From the NCBI GenBank assembly GCA_003139695.1, contig PLJM01000012.1, positions 186,001 to 250,000 of the forward strand: a stretch of DNA of 64,000 nucleotides, in the 5' to 3' direction. The DNA comes from Candidatus Dormiibacterota bacterium. Its GTDB lineage: Bacteria; Chloroflexota; Dormibacteria; Dormibacterales; Dormibacteraceae. A program made the position numbers and the translations under genes. The notes beneath the pieces are model-generated. The model worked only from the letters and a program-made list of their open reading frames with translations, was not told the origin of the DNA and did not search any database. Positions within the stretch are counted from its first letter, which is position 1. Every line of letters begins with the position of its first letter. This document shows, one piece after another, positions 1 to 8,761 of the stretch.

Positions 1-82
1 CGCCGGCTTCGGCAAAAGTAATCGCCTCCCTGATCTGGCGACGCTCGAAGTATTGCTCTCTAAGCGGCGATGTGCCGGTCAC
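1..82 (-). CDS. Partial hypothetical protein, cut by the left edge
   Basis: A GTG codon at 80-82 overlaps the TGA stop (79-81) of the upstream helicase-nuclease in the 4-bp GTGA arrangement that is common in this window. From it an open frame runs leftwards for 27 codons without a stop to the window edge, beginning VTGTSPLREQYFERRQ. Only the N-terminus is visible and I do not recognise the family. The overlap and the shared strand suggest a third gene of the helicase operon. There is no clear Shine-Dalgarno sequence, as is usual for translationally coupled genes. The call rests on the overlap and the open frame only. Confidence 0.4.
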   Translation of the reverse strand, partial: MTGTSPLREQYFERRQIREAITFAEAG

Positions 83-3000
83 GTCCGCGCGGCTGGAACC
101 GGAAGGCGCGCGTCGGCGCAGATCGGCTTGAAAGCGCACAGGGTGCAGGGTCGTTCCGCATGTTCCGGGCCGAGCGCAAAGTCGCCGGCCGTGATGCGCG
201 ACGTGGCTTCCGCGATCCTGGCCTCCACCGCACTGTCGTCGGGAGCGACCTCGATCAGCTGCCCGCGGCGAATGTCGAAGAGAACGAGCCGAGGCTCCCG
301 GCCTCCCGGCAGCAGCCCTCGACGAGCTGCCAACCCGTACAGCCTGAGCTGCGTCGAGTACGCCTCGATCAACCTCGCGTCGAGGGTCGCGTTGGTCTTG
401 TAGTCGACAAGGGTCGGCCGGCCGTCGAGCTCGCAGACGCGATCGACGAATCCGCGGACCCGCGCCTGGCCGACACGAAGGTTGAACTCGAGCTCGACGC
501 CAAGCGTGGGCGCGGCTGCTAGAGGGTGTGAGAGGTAGCGTGCCAGCATTTCTATTCCGGCTTGCGGGCCACGGTAGATGCCGAGCAGGTCGCCGCCGCC
601 CGCATGCCAGGCCGCCAGCGCGGCGTGGACCGATGCGCCAAGCTCGCTGGATCCAGACGCCCGCACGAATGCCGGCAGCATGTCGTCGGGCGGAGCGGGC
701 ACGCCCCAGACCTGGCTGAATCGGTATCGGACGGGACAGACCTCGAAATCGTGGAGCTGCGAGAAGCTCAGCTCGATGTCGCGATGTGGTCCAGAGCGCA
801 CCGCCTCGTCGCGCGGACGAATGTGCTGCCACCTCTCGAGGACTGCCTCCACCACTGCGGGGCCGTCCGCACCCGAGCCGTCAGCCGCGCGTATAACCGG
901 CAGCTCAAGCTGCTCCGCCTCCACGACGGTCGCGGATTCGGGATGCGCGAACGCCCAACTGAGGATCTCTGCGAAATGGTCGACCTCGCCGTTCGCGCCC
1001 AGATCGACATCACGCGGGGATTGCTCTTCCCGCGTGGCGGTGACGTACAAAGCATCCTTCGTTCGTGTGATGCCGACGTAAACGATGCGCCTGCGCTCGC
1101 CCATCGCCAGCGCTACGGCCGGCGTTCCGGGAGATGTCTCTTTAAAGCGCGGGTGCTTATCGCCTCGCCAGTTCTTCATCACGAAGCCGAGGTTGTCGGG
1201 GTCGAAGAAAAGGCGCTCCGTATCGCGGGGTCGCGGTGGTCGCAGATTGACCAGGAATACAACTGGAAACTCCAGGCCCTTCGCCGAATGCACCGTCAGC
1301 AGCGAAACCGCGTCGGTGGTGGCCGACTCCTCTGCCGCTTCGCCCACTGGTAGCTCGGCATCGATCACCTGGTCCAGGTGGCGCACGAAGTCGCCGATGC
1401 CCGCGAGCGCGAGGTCGCGCTCGAAGCGCGACGCAAGCTGAAAGACCTTGCGCAGGTTGAGCAACGCGCGCGGGCTGCCGTCTCTCTGCGCGCGGAGCTC
1501 GGCCCAGCGGAGGTATCCGGTTTCTTCGAGGAGCCGGTTGAGGATGTCGGCCACCGTCAGCGCGTCCCGCAACCCACCGAGTCGATCGGTCAGCTCAACC
1601 AGGCGCATGGCCTGCGCCGCCACCTTCGCATCCATCTCGGGAAAGCCCTCGCGCCCCGACTCCTCGAAGCAATCCCGCAGACGCATGCCGCTGCGGCCGA
1701 AGCGCCGCGCTGCGAGCCGGTACATACCTTTATCTGGCAGCCTGACGATCGGCCCCTGGAGCACCCTGACGAGCGCACCGTCGTCCATCGGGTTCTCAGT
1801 CAGCCGGAGTAGCGCGAGAACGTCCTTGATCTCCTGGCGATCGAAGAAGCCTGAGCCCCCGCTGGTGAGGTAAGGGATGCCCTGGCGACGGAGCTCATCC
1901 TCGAACTCGCGTGGGAGCATGCGGATCGAATGCGCGAGTATCGCGATGTCGGAGAAGGCTCGCCCCCCAACGTTCAGCCGGCGAATCGTCTCCGCCACCG
2001 ATCGAGCTTCGGTGCGCGAGTCCGGCGCCATCATCACGGTCACCGGCCGGTCGCCCGACCCGCGGGTGGCGACCAGCTCTGGCTCCGTGGCAAAATCCGG
2101 GTCGCGGCGTATGAAGTCGGTCGCGCAGTCAAGGATCTGCTGGTACGACCGGCGATTGTGCGTCAACGGCAGGCGGCGGCCGGTGAAGCGTGTGCGTATG
2201 TTCTCGATCTCCGCATCACGCCAGCCGTAGATCGATTGCTTGGCGTCTCCGACCGCCGAGACGTTGCCGAAGGCATCCGCGGCGAGCAGCCTGATCAGGT
2301 CGAGCTGAATCCTGTTCGTGTCCTGGAACTCATCGACCAGCAGGTAGCGGAAACGCTCGCGGCACCGGCGTCGAAACTCCGGCACGCGCTCGAGCGCATT
2401 GATCACCTCGAGGATGAGGTCGTCGAAATCGCGAAGGTTCTCGGCGCGCAGCGCATCCTCATAAGTCTTGTAGACGAGGTGCAGGACCCCAATCGCCTCG
2501 AGCTCGGCGTGCGCCGCGTCGCTGCCGGAGGCGCCGTCGAAAGAGGCATCCCAGTGCCGGCCGTGCAGCTCGAGCGCGCGGGAACGGAAACCTTCAGGGC
2601 TGATGCCACGCCCTTTCAACTTGAGCAGGAACCGTAGACCTGAGCGCAGGAGGTCGTCGAGATCATCCACCGAAAGGGCTGTAAACGAGTCCGGGTCCAG
2701 AGGAGCGGCGGCGCCGCTTCGCAGTCGCGCGACAAGACGCTGTTCGAACAGGCGCTGCCCGGTCTCATCCAGAACTCTCAGCTCGCGAGGCGCGCCAACG
2801 AGGTAAGCGAACTCATCGAGCAGCCTTGCGCAGGTCCCATGGAACGTCCCGATCCAGGCCGCATCCAGGACCTCGGGACCAAGCTGAGGTCGCCGCTCGC
2901 CAAGCTCGCGGGTGATGCGCTGGCGCAGCTCCTCCGCCGCGCGGTCGTTGAACGTCACCGTGAGGATCCTGTCGGGCGCCACTCCCTGTTCGACCAGCCA

Positions 3001-3114
3001 GCAGAAGCGCTCGGTGGCCGTGAAAGTCTTACCAGTACCCGGGCCCGCGGCAATCAGGAACGCCCCGTCGGGGCCGGCATGAGCCGCGGCTTTCTGCTCT
3101 GGACTCAGCGTCAT
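79..3114 (-). CDS. UvrD-family helicase with C-terminal RecB-type Fe-S nuclease (AdnAB-like subunit)
   Basis: This 1011-residue protein is an SF1A DNA helicase fused to a nuclease. The Q motif (LSPEQ, residues 3-7) and Walker A (AGPGTGKT, 23-30) open the protein. The Walker B/DEAD-type box LLVDEFQD lies near residue 265, and the SF1 motif VSLLTVHSAKGLEF follows mid-protein. The last quarter carries a PD-(D/E)XK nuclease (LVDYKTN). It also has a four-cysteine Fe-S staple: one Cys in FEVCPVRYRF and three in CTLCAFKPIC. Its ATG overlaps the stop of the 1073-residue helicase by ATGA. Two tandem helicase-nucleases of about 1,000 residues match the AdnAB recombination machine of Actinobacteria, which resects double-strand breaks. 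Assignment to AdnA or AdnB is inference; a generic PcrA/UvrD-nuclease is the alternative. Confidence 0.85.
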   Translation of the reverse strand: MTLSPEQKAAAHAGPDGAFLIAAGPGTGKTFTATERFCWLVEQGVAPDRILTVTFNDRAAEELRQRITRELGERRPQLGPEVLDAAWIGTFHGTCARLLDEFAYLVGAPRELRVLDETGQRLFEQRLVARLRSGAAAPLDPDSFTALSVDDLDDLLRSGLRFLLKLKGRGISPEGFRSRALELHGRHWDASFDGASGSDAAHAELEAIGVLHLVYKTYEDALRAENLRDFDDLILEVINALERVPEFRRRCRERFRYLLVDEFQDTNRIQLDLIRLLAADAFGNVSAVGDAKQSIYGWRDAEIENIRTRFTGRRLPLTHNRRSYQQILDCATDFIRRDPDFATEPELVATRGSGDRPVTVMMAPDSRTEARSVAETIRRLNVGGRAFSDIAILAHSIRMLPREFEDELRRQGIPYLTSGGSGFFDRQEIKDVLALLRLTENPMDDGALVRVLQGPIVRLPDKGMYRLAARRFGRSGMRLRDCFEESGREGFPEMDAKVAAQAMRLVELTDRLGGLRDALTVADILNRLLEETGYLRWAELRAQRDGSPRALLNLRKVFQLASRFERDLALAGIGDFVRHLDQVIDAELPVGEAAEESATTDAVSLLTVHSAKGLEFPVVFLVNLRPPRPRDTERLFFDPDNLGFVMKNWRGDKHPRFKETSPGTPAVALAMGERRRIVYVGITRTKDALYVTATREEQSPRDVDLGANGEVDHFAEILSWAFAHPESATVVEAEQLELPVIRAADGSGADGPAVVEAVLERWQHIRPRDEAVRSGPHRDIELSFSQLHDFEVCPVRYRFSQVWGVPAPPDDMLPAFVRASGSSELGASVHAALAAWHAGGGDLLGIYRGPQAGIEMLARYLSHPLAAAPTLGVELEFNLRVGQARVRGFVDRVCELDGRPTLVDYKTNATLDARLIEAYSTQLRLYGLAARRGLLPGGREPRLVLFDIRRGQLIEVAPDDSAVEARIAEATSRITAGDFALGPEHAERPCTLCAFKPICADARLPVPAART

Positions 3115-6100
3115 TCCGGGGGCGCCCCTCCATACGGGCAGATGGCTGCGTGCGGGCAGCTGCCGAAGCGGGTTACGCAGGTGCCGGCGAGATCACGCGG
3201 TCCTGGCTCGAAGTGGCCGCCCTTGATGCCCGCGATCGCCTGCATGACCACGGCACGGCTCCGGTCGAGATCCTCAGCGGTCAGCGCCTTCTCGCGATAC
3301 TCCTTGAGTCCGGCGGGCTGCCCGACAGCAAAGATGTCCTGGCGCATATCCCTCCAGACCCAGTCCTTCGGATACCACAGGGAGAGGAACCGCGGCTGAA
3401 AGCCGAGGGCCTTGCCTTCGTCATCGACGCCATACCGGCACGCCAGGTAGTAGAGGGCCAGCTGCACGTCTGACATCTCGGGGCCGAAGTACTGCTCATA
3501 CGCATACCGCATCGGCTTGCCGGAGCCCGTTTTGTAATCGACCACCTCGACCTGGCCGTCGCCTACGTCATTCACCCTATCGATCTTCCCGACGATCTCC
3601 ACCCCATCGAGCTCGAGGTGGAACCGGCGCTCGACGTCGAGCGTTCGCAACCGCCTGATCACCTGCAAGCCGGTCACGAACTTGATGTAGTTACCGAGGA
3701 CGGCGCGGACCTGCAGCTCCTCGCGCTTGCGGTCGAGGACGCCCTCCATCCTCGACAGGTACGGATCGAGATGTTTCACCAAAGAGGTTTCCAGCCACTC
3801 GCGTTGCAGCTCCGAGGCGAGCGGCCGCCACTCGGACTCGTGGAGATGGAAATCCTCGAGCACCTCGTGGAGAAATCCGCCACGCTCCATCGCCACCGAT
3901 CGCGGCTCGTCCACCAAGCCTGGATGGTGGTTGTACCAGTAGAGGCGCGGGCATTTCAGGTAGTCGTTGAGCGTCGTGGGGCTGAAATGTCCGATCTCGA
4001 CGTTCGTAGGGTTCTTGTCCCCGCCGTATGGCTCGAAGGGTTCGCCGGATTCGCGGTCGGTCAGAAACGCGACGTCGAGACCTAGCGCCAGCGCCCTTCC
4101 GGCGCTGCCGTTCAACGCGTCTCGGTGCGAGGCGATCAGCACCTCGGCCTCGCGTGCGAGCAGGACGTCGCGCGGCGCCAGCCTTCCCGATGCGCGCGTC
4201 AGCTCTCGAGACTCCGCCTCGGGCTGTGCCAACCCGAGAAATACAGAAGCGCCGGCCTGCCTCAGGTAGGCGTCGGCGAAAGTGATGTAAAGCCTTCGCT
4301 TGGCGCGTGTCATGGCGACGAATGCGAGACGCGCCTCCTCGGCCAGGTGGCCGTCAGGGTCGGAGGGCCACGACGGCATGAATCCGACCTTGTAACGCTC
4401 GAGCCATGCGCGGTCCTCCACATCCAGAAGCGGGTGCGGCCGCGCGGCAAGGGGGAAGAGGCCGTGCGCGAACCCCGAACAGAAGGCGACCTCGAACTCG
4501 AGGCCTTTGGCCTGGTGCACCGTCAATACCTGAACTGCATCCCGGCGTGCTCTCGATCCGCTGGCCTGGGCCGGCGCATCGGTATCGTCGGCCGCACCAC
4601 TGAGGAGCGCATCGAGCGAACCGGCGATGTCGGTGAGGAGCGGCGGCGCCCCATAAAGCCTCTCGTGAACCGTCTGAATCGCCTCGAGACCTTCGATTGC
4701 AGCGCGAAGGTCGCCGATGGCTTCGGCTCGCTGCTCAGGCGCCAGGCCCAGATCGAGGAGGCGGCGCATGGCCCCGTCCTCGATGAGGATCGAGTAGGCA
4801 AGGCTCGTCAGCGGCAACCTCGAAACGCGGCCGAGCAGGCGGTGACGCGCAGCCATCGCAGCGTGCAGGCTGTCCAGCTCATCAGCTGACAGGAATTCGA
4901 GATAGTCGGGCTCTGACGAAACGTCGCCAGAACTATCGCCGCCCCAAGGCAGCGGATAGCGCACGGCATCTCGCGCTGCGAGCACGAACATGAGACGTCG
5001 CACGACACGCGTCAGCGGACGGCCCTGCTCGCGCGCATGCGCGCGAAGCCGGCTCAGCGTGCGTGCACCGACGCCACCAAGGGTCGAGGCGAGCGCCCCT
5101 TCGAAAGCATCAGGGTCATCCGGGTTGCGCAGCGATTCGAGGTAACCCACGAGGAACCTGACGACCTCGTTGCGCGCCGTGGCCCCAGAACCTCGCACCT
5201 CATAAGGAAGGCCGAGGGCTCGCAGCGCCTCCTCGAATGGGCCTCCGAGCGAGGTGGTGCTGCGCAACACGATGGCAAAGTCGCTCAGCCGCAGGTCCGG
5301 CGACTCCGCATGCAGGCGCTTGATCTCCCGGGCGCAGAAGAACGCCTCGTCGACCGCGTCCCCTTCACGTGCGACGACAACTGCGGGCGAACGCGACGGA
5401 TTTGCCGCGCGCAACGTGCGCGCCTGGCGGCCGGGCTGGGTCGCGGCAAGCAGCCTTTCGCCGGAGTCCAGGGCTTCCTGCGAGCAGCGGTAGCAATCGT
5501 CCTGCCTGTGCGTCGCGCCGCCGTAGACCTTCGCGAAGTCGTCGCTCAGCAGGCGCGGGACTGTGCCTCGAAAGCCGTAGATGGATTGGTCTGGGTCCCC
5601 CACGACCACCAGGCGGGGCCGTGCCGCGGGCGGAGCGAGAAGCTGCAGCAGCTCGAACTGCGCGGGGTCCACGTCCTGGAACTCGTCGACCAGGATCAGC
5701 TTGAAGTGCGCGCTCATCTGCTCGCGCAGCTCGAGGTTCGACTGCAGCAGCTGGATGGCGCCGGTGATGAGGTCTCGGAAGTCGACCATCCGCCCTCGTT
5801 CCATTCGTTCCTGGTATGCCTGGTACGCGGCCGCGAGCGTACGGAGGCGCTCGCTTGCGCTTGCCTCGGCCGCGAGCAGGAGGGCGGACGGGTGGACCAG
5901 GTTCTGCTTCATCAGCGCGACGAAGGTCAGCACGTCCCTGGCGAATGCGTCCGAGCGCTGCACCCCTGCCAACCCGCCCAGCACGTCGGCCTCCATGTCG
6001 GCCAGGACCTTGCGCATGACGATCGACTCCTGGAAGCCGTCGAGCAGCAGGCGCTCCGGATCAGGCGAATATTCGCGGAGGAGCCTCGAGCAGAAGCTAT

Positions 6101-6332
6101 GGAAAGTGGAGATCCACGCTTCTCCGTAGTCGTCGTTCAGGCGTAGATCGATACGCCGCGCGATCTCGGACGCGGCGCCGTTCGAGAACGTGAGGACCAG
6201 GATCTGGCCTCGGCCCGCAACCCCCTCGCGAACGGCCTGCTCATACAGGTCGACGAGGGCGTGCGTCTTCCCGGTGCCCGGTCCGGCGAGCACGCGGAGC
6301 GGGCCGTCGATGTCGTGAATGTCCAGTGGCAA
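3111..6332 (-). CDS. UvrD-family helicase with C-terminal RecB-type Fe-S nuclease, partner subunit
   Basis: This 1073-residue protein has the same architecture as its downstream neighbour. Walker A (AGPGTGKT) is at residues 16-23, the LILVDEFQDVD box lies near 215, and VLTVHQAKGLEFEV is mid-protein. The nuclease motif VVDYKTGSG comes near residue 925. Fe-S cysteines are in LKCPRLYWYN and in the terminal CVTRFGSCPHAAICPYG. The start is a TTG at 6330-6332, supported by AAGGGG six bases upstream; the frame is closed by a TAA 39 bases further upstream, so no ATG/GTG start is available. The start sits so close to Walker A that the usual Q motif with its Gln is absent, although the partner has one. 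The gene is preceded by a structured repeat (6434-6617). It probably forms a heterodimer with the overlapping downstream gene. Confidence 0.85.
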   Translation of the reverse strand: MPLDIHDIDGPLRVLAGPGTGKTHALVDLYEQAVREGVAGRGQILVLTFSNGAASEIARRIDLRLNDDYGEAWISTFHSFCSRLLREYSPDPERLLLDGFQESIVMRKVLADMEADVLGGLAGVQRSDAFARDVLTFVALMKQNLVHPSALLLAAEASASERLRTLAAAYQAYQERMERGRMVDFRDLITGAIQLLQSNLELREQMSAHFKLILVDEFQDVDPAQFELLQLLAPPAARPRLVVVGDPDQSIYGFRGTVPRLLSDDFAKVYGGATHRQDDCYRCSQEALDSGERLLAATQPGRQARTLRAANPSRSPAVVVAREGDAVDEAFFCAREIKRLHAESPDLRLSDFAIVLRSTTSLGGPFEEALRALGLPYEVRGSGATARNEVVRFLVGYLESLRNPDDPDAFEGALASTLGGVGARTLSRLRAHAREQGRPLTRVVRRLMFVLAARDAVRYPLPWGGDSSGDVSSEPDYLEFLSADELDSLHAAMAARHRLLGRVSRLPLTSLAYSILIEDGAMRRLLDLGLAPEQRAEAIGDLRAAIEGLEAIQTVHERLYGAPPLLTDIAGSLDALLSGAADDTDAPAQASGSRARRDAVQVLTVHQAKGLEFEVAFCSGFAHGLFPLAARPHPLLDVEDRAWLERYKVGFMPSWPSDPDGHLAEEARLAFVAMTRAKRRLYITFADAYLRQAGASVFLGLAQPEAESRELTRASGRLAPRDVLLAREAEVLIASHRDALNGSAGRALALGLDVAFLTDRESGEPFEPYGGDKNPTNVEIGHFSPTTLNDYLKCPRLYWYNHHPGLVDEPRSVAMERGGFLHEVLEDFHLHESEWRPLASELQREWLETSLVKHLDPYLSRMEGVLDRKREELQVRAVLGNYIKFVTGLQVIRRLRTLDVERRFHLELDGVEIVGKIDRVNDVGDGQVEVVDYKTGSGKPMRYAYEQYFGPEMSDVQLALYYLACRYGVDDEGKALGFQPRFLSLWYPKDWVWRDMRQDIFAVGQPAGLKEYREKALTAEDLDRSRAVVMQAIAGIKGGHFEPGPRDLAGTCVTRFGSCPHAAICPYGGAPPE

Positions 6333-6433
6333 GTAGTTCCCCTTGGTCAGGGGCGGGCGATCTGATTATGCCGGGGATGAGCTTTTAGGTCAGGGCTGCC
6401 TGTTAAGTACCCGTTGCCCTGCGGGTGGCGGTC

Positions 6434-6617
6434 GGTTCAGAAGCTCGCCAGCTTGGCAGGGTTGGCCGGGGTCCCCCCGGCCATGACTTTGTTCTGTGCA
6501 CTCCCAAAGCGTGGCCTGGCGAAACTATTTCGTAATTAATCCGATCCCGGGAGGGAGAGCAGAGCCTGCGGCGAAGCCGCACGCCCGATGAGAGAGGACC
6601 GACTGGTCCTTTCTCAT
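6434..6617 (-). repeat. Structured repeat copy 1, candidate leader RNA of the helicase-nuclease operon
   Basis: Read on the minus strand this 184-nt stretch aligns end to end with 48012-48193 (+). It begins with a 13-position hairpin (6588-6600 with 6605-6617, one mismatch, 4-nt loop) that includes the stop codon of the aldo/keto reductase. Six bases later comes a 6-bp hairpin with a UUC loop (6567-6581). After ATTAATT (6540-6534) and TAGTTTCGCC there is an 8-bp hairpin GGCCGGGG/CCCCGGCC (6464-6482), followed by AACCCTGCCA. The core 6444-6505 is identical to copy 2 at 55 of 62 positions by hand alignment. It ends about 100 nt before the helicase TTG start. No known riboswitch consensus matched from memory; it may be a cis-regulatory RNA, an independent small RNA or a dispersed repeat. 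Confidence 0.6.
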
Positions 6618-7606
6618 ATGTTCAGAGCGCGGTCGATCTCGTCTAGTTCGCCGGCTGAAAACTCAGGGCCGTCTAGAGCTGCCCTGTTTTCTTCGAGCTG
6701 GGCGATGCTGCTCACTCCGATCACCGCGGACGTGACCCGTGGATCACGAAGCGTCCAGGCCAGGGCCATCTGCGCCAGGGGCTGCCCCCTCTTCTCTGCG
6801 ATCGCGCTCAATGCCCGCACCTTCGCGAGGGTTTCCTTGGTGATCTGGTCAGGCGACAGATATCGCGAGTGCGTGGCGCGAGATCCCTCCGGGATCCCGG
6901 TCAGGTACTTGCCGGAGAGCACGCCCTGGGCGAGAGGCGAGAACACGATGCAGCCGGCCCCCTCCGCCTCGAGCGCATCGAGCAACCCGTCATCCTCGAT
7001 CCAGCGGTTCAGCATGTTGTAGGAGGGCTGGTGGATGAGCAGCGGCGTGCCCATTCCGCGCAGGATCGCTGCCGCGCTCTTGGTCTGCGCGCTCGAGTAC
7101 GAGGAGATGCCCGCGTAAAGCGCTTTCCCCTGGCGAACCGCCGAGGCAAGCGCCCCCATCGTCTCTTCGAGCGCTGTATCGGGGTCGGGTCGATGCGAGT
7201 AAAAGATGTCGACGTACTCAAGGCCCATTCGCCGCAGGCTCTGGTCGAGGCTGGCCAGCAAGTACTTGCGCGACCCGAGGTCGCCGTACGGCCCCGCCCA
7301 CATGTCCCAACCGGCTTTGGTCGAGATGATCAGCTCATCCCGATACGGAGCGAGGTCGGAGGCCATGATGTGGCCGAACGTCTCCTCGGCCGACCCGTAG
7401 GGCGGCCCGTAGTTGTTCGCCAGGTCGAAATGCGTGATGCCCATGTCGAAGGCGCGCAGCACTATCTCGCGGCTGACCTCGAGCGGGCGCGTGTGGCCGA
7501 AGTTCTGCCACAACCCAAGTGAGATCTCGGGCAGCCTGATGCCGCTGCGACCGCTGCGGCGATATTCGATTCGGGAGTATCGGTCTGGGTCAGGCAGGTA
7601 ACTCAT
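6614..7606 (-). CDS. Aldo/keto reductase, YghZ-like (AKR14-type)
   Basis: This 330-residue NADPH-dependent TIM-barrel reductase probably reduces small aldehydes; YghZ relatives act on L-glyceraldehyde 3-phosphate and methylglyoxal. Visible signatures are the N-terminal LPEISLGLWQNFG, the catalytic Asp and Tyr in FDLANNYGPPYG, Lys in IISTKAGW and His in FYSHRPD. The C-terminal cofactor segment VTSAVIGVSS is also present. The length is normal for the family. Its start overlaps the end of the upstream GT87-type gene by 17 bp, so the two are probably co-transcribed, although no functional link is obvious. The stop codon lies in the first hairpin of the structured repeat at 6434-6617, which may double as its terminator. 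The specific substrate is not determinable. Confidence 0.85.
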   Translation of the reverse strand: MSYLPDPDRYSRIEYRRSGRSGIRLPEISLGLWQNFGHTRPLEVSREIVLRAFDMGITHFDLANNYGPPYGSAEETFGHIMASDLAPYRDELIISTKAGWDMWAGPYGDLGSRKYLLASLDQSLRRMGLEYVDIFYSHRPDPDTALEETMGALASAVRQGKALYAGISSYSSAQTKSAAAILRGMGTPLLIHQPSYNMLNRWIEDDGLLDALEAEGAGCIVFSPLAQGVLSGKYLTGIPEGSRATHSRYLSPDQITKETLAKVRALSAIAEKRGQPLAQMALAWTLRDPRVTSAVIGVSSIAQLEENRAALDGPEFSAGELDEIDRALNI

Positions 7607-8726
7607 GCAGCTCTACAACTCTATCGGGAGGCCGTAAAGGCTTGACACGCCAGGCGATAACGCAGATGCCGACCAGGAAAGCGAGCTCCACGAGAGGCCA
7701 CCTCTGCAGCGGCAGTCCGGTCCCGACCCAGGTCACATAAGGACTGGTCAACAGCCAGGCCGCTGCAACCGGCACACGCCAGGCCATAACCGGTCGCTCC
7801 TCCCACACGATCACAGAAGCAACGACAAGCAAGCAGAGGTCGGATGCATGCAGGTATGGGACCGCTATCAATGAGCCGAGGATGCCGGCCACGAGGACCA
7901 GCCCGGGCGAGCGGCGAAGTCGGAAAGCCGCAACCAGAACAGCAACGATGATGACGACCCGCAACGCAGCGATCGCCGGGCCCCGAAAGCCCAGCGCGCG
8001 CTCGAGGGTCAACGCGTCGGCTCCGGTTGGCAACGAACCTGTGAGCTGGCTCCAGTAGTCGAATGCGCCGTCCGCTCCGACTGTCAGCAAGGCGACTACC
8101 GCCAGGACGGCTCCGACCGAGGTCAGCGCCGCGAAGGCTCGTACTCGACCGGCCGCAAGCACTGCAAACGGGACAAGGAAGGCGGTGTTCGGCTTCAACA
8201 GCAGCAACGACAAGGCGAGGCCTCCCGCGACATTTCGATTCTCTCTAAGCAGTCGCCATGAGATCGCCATGCCTGCCGCCACCAGCGGCACCACCTGCCC
8301 CACGCGGACGGCTTCCAAAACCCACCACGGAGCGACGGCTGCCGCGACCAGGATCCAACGCTCGAGCCCGCGGCTCGAGCTGGCCCAGGCGAGGGCGGCG
8401 ATAAACACGGCGAGCGTCAAGGCCGCCCAGACGTAATAAGACACCGAATACGGCAGCGCCACGAGGGGCGCGACCAGCCAGGCCACTGTCGGTGGGCTCA
8501 GGAAGGGCTGGGCGATTTCGCCGGGGTCCAGCTGGAGCTGTGCCACCGCCACCACGCCCTGGTCGTAGATATGCGACCAACCCTGCGTCAGCCCAACGAC
8601 GGCGGCAGCTTTGTAGGTGTGGTAGTCGATGCCAGGCGGCTCTGGACGGTTGAGGAAGTTCGCGAGAATGGCGATCAGAATTGCCACGAGGGCTAGCGGA
8701 GGTAGCAGGCGCCTCGCTCGGCTCAC
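7590..8726 (-). CDS. Polytopic membrane glycosyltransferase, GT87 (DUF2029)-like
   Basis: This 378-residue, very hydrophobic protein starts with GTG at 8726. It has about 9-10 predicted membrane segments, beginning with LALVAILIAILANFL after a short basic N-terminus (SRARR). The first extracytoplasmic loop PPGIDYHTYKAAAVVG carries the acidic/aromatic signature seen in polyprenol-phosphate-sugar-dependent GT-C enzymes of the GT87 group, such as mycobacterial mannosyltransferases. It is expected to add a sugar from a lipid-linked donor to an envelope glycan or glycolipid at the outer face of the membrane. It is divergent from a second GT-C-like gene 35 bp away, which suggests a shared envelope role. 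The family call is moderate and donor and acceptor are unknown. Confidence 0.6.
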   Translation of the reverse strand: MSRARRLLPPLALVAILIAILANFLNRPEPPGIDYHTYKAAAVVGLTQGWSHIYDQGVVAVAQLQLDPGEIAQPFLSPPTVAWLVAPLVALPYSVSYYVWAALTLAVFIAALAWASSSRGLERWILVAAAVAPWWVLEAVRVGQVVPLVAAGMAISWRLLRENRNVAGGLALSLLLLKPNTAFLVPFAVLAAGRVRAFAALTSVGAVLAVVALLTVGADGAFDYWSQLTGSLPTGADALTLERALGFRGPAIAALRVVIIVAVLVAAFRLRRSPGLVLVAGILGSLIAVPYLHASDLCLLVVASVIVWEERPVMAWRVPVAAAWLLTSPYVTWVGTGLPLQRWPLVELAFLVGICVIAWRVKPLRPPDRVVELHELPA

Positions 8727-8761
8727 CGCTTGACGTTACAGCGCGCATATAGTCGGACGCC

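Noticed and set aside
6434..6617. SAM-I/SAM-IV riboswitch reading of the repeat because of the CCCCGGCCAACCCTGCC stretch
   Set aside because: The similarity to CCCCGGCAACCCTCC is limited to that short run; the kink-turn and closing P1 stem of SAM riboswitches could not be drawn.
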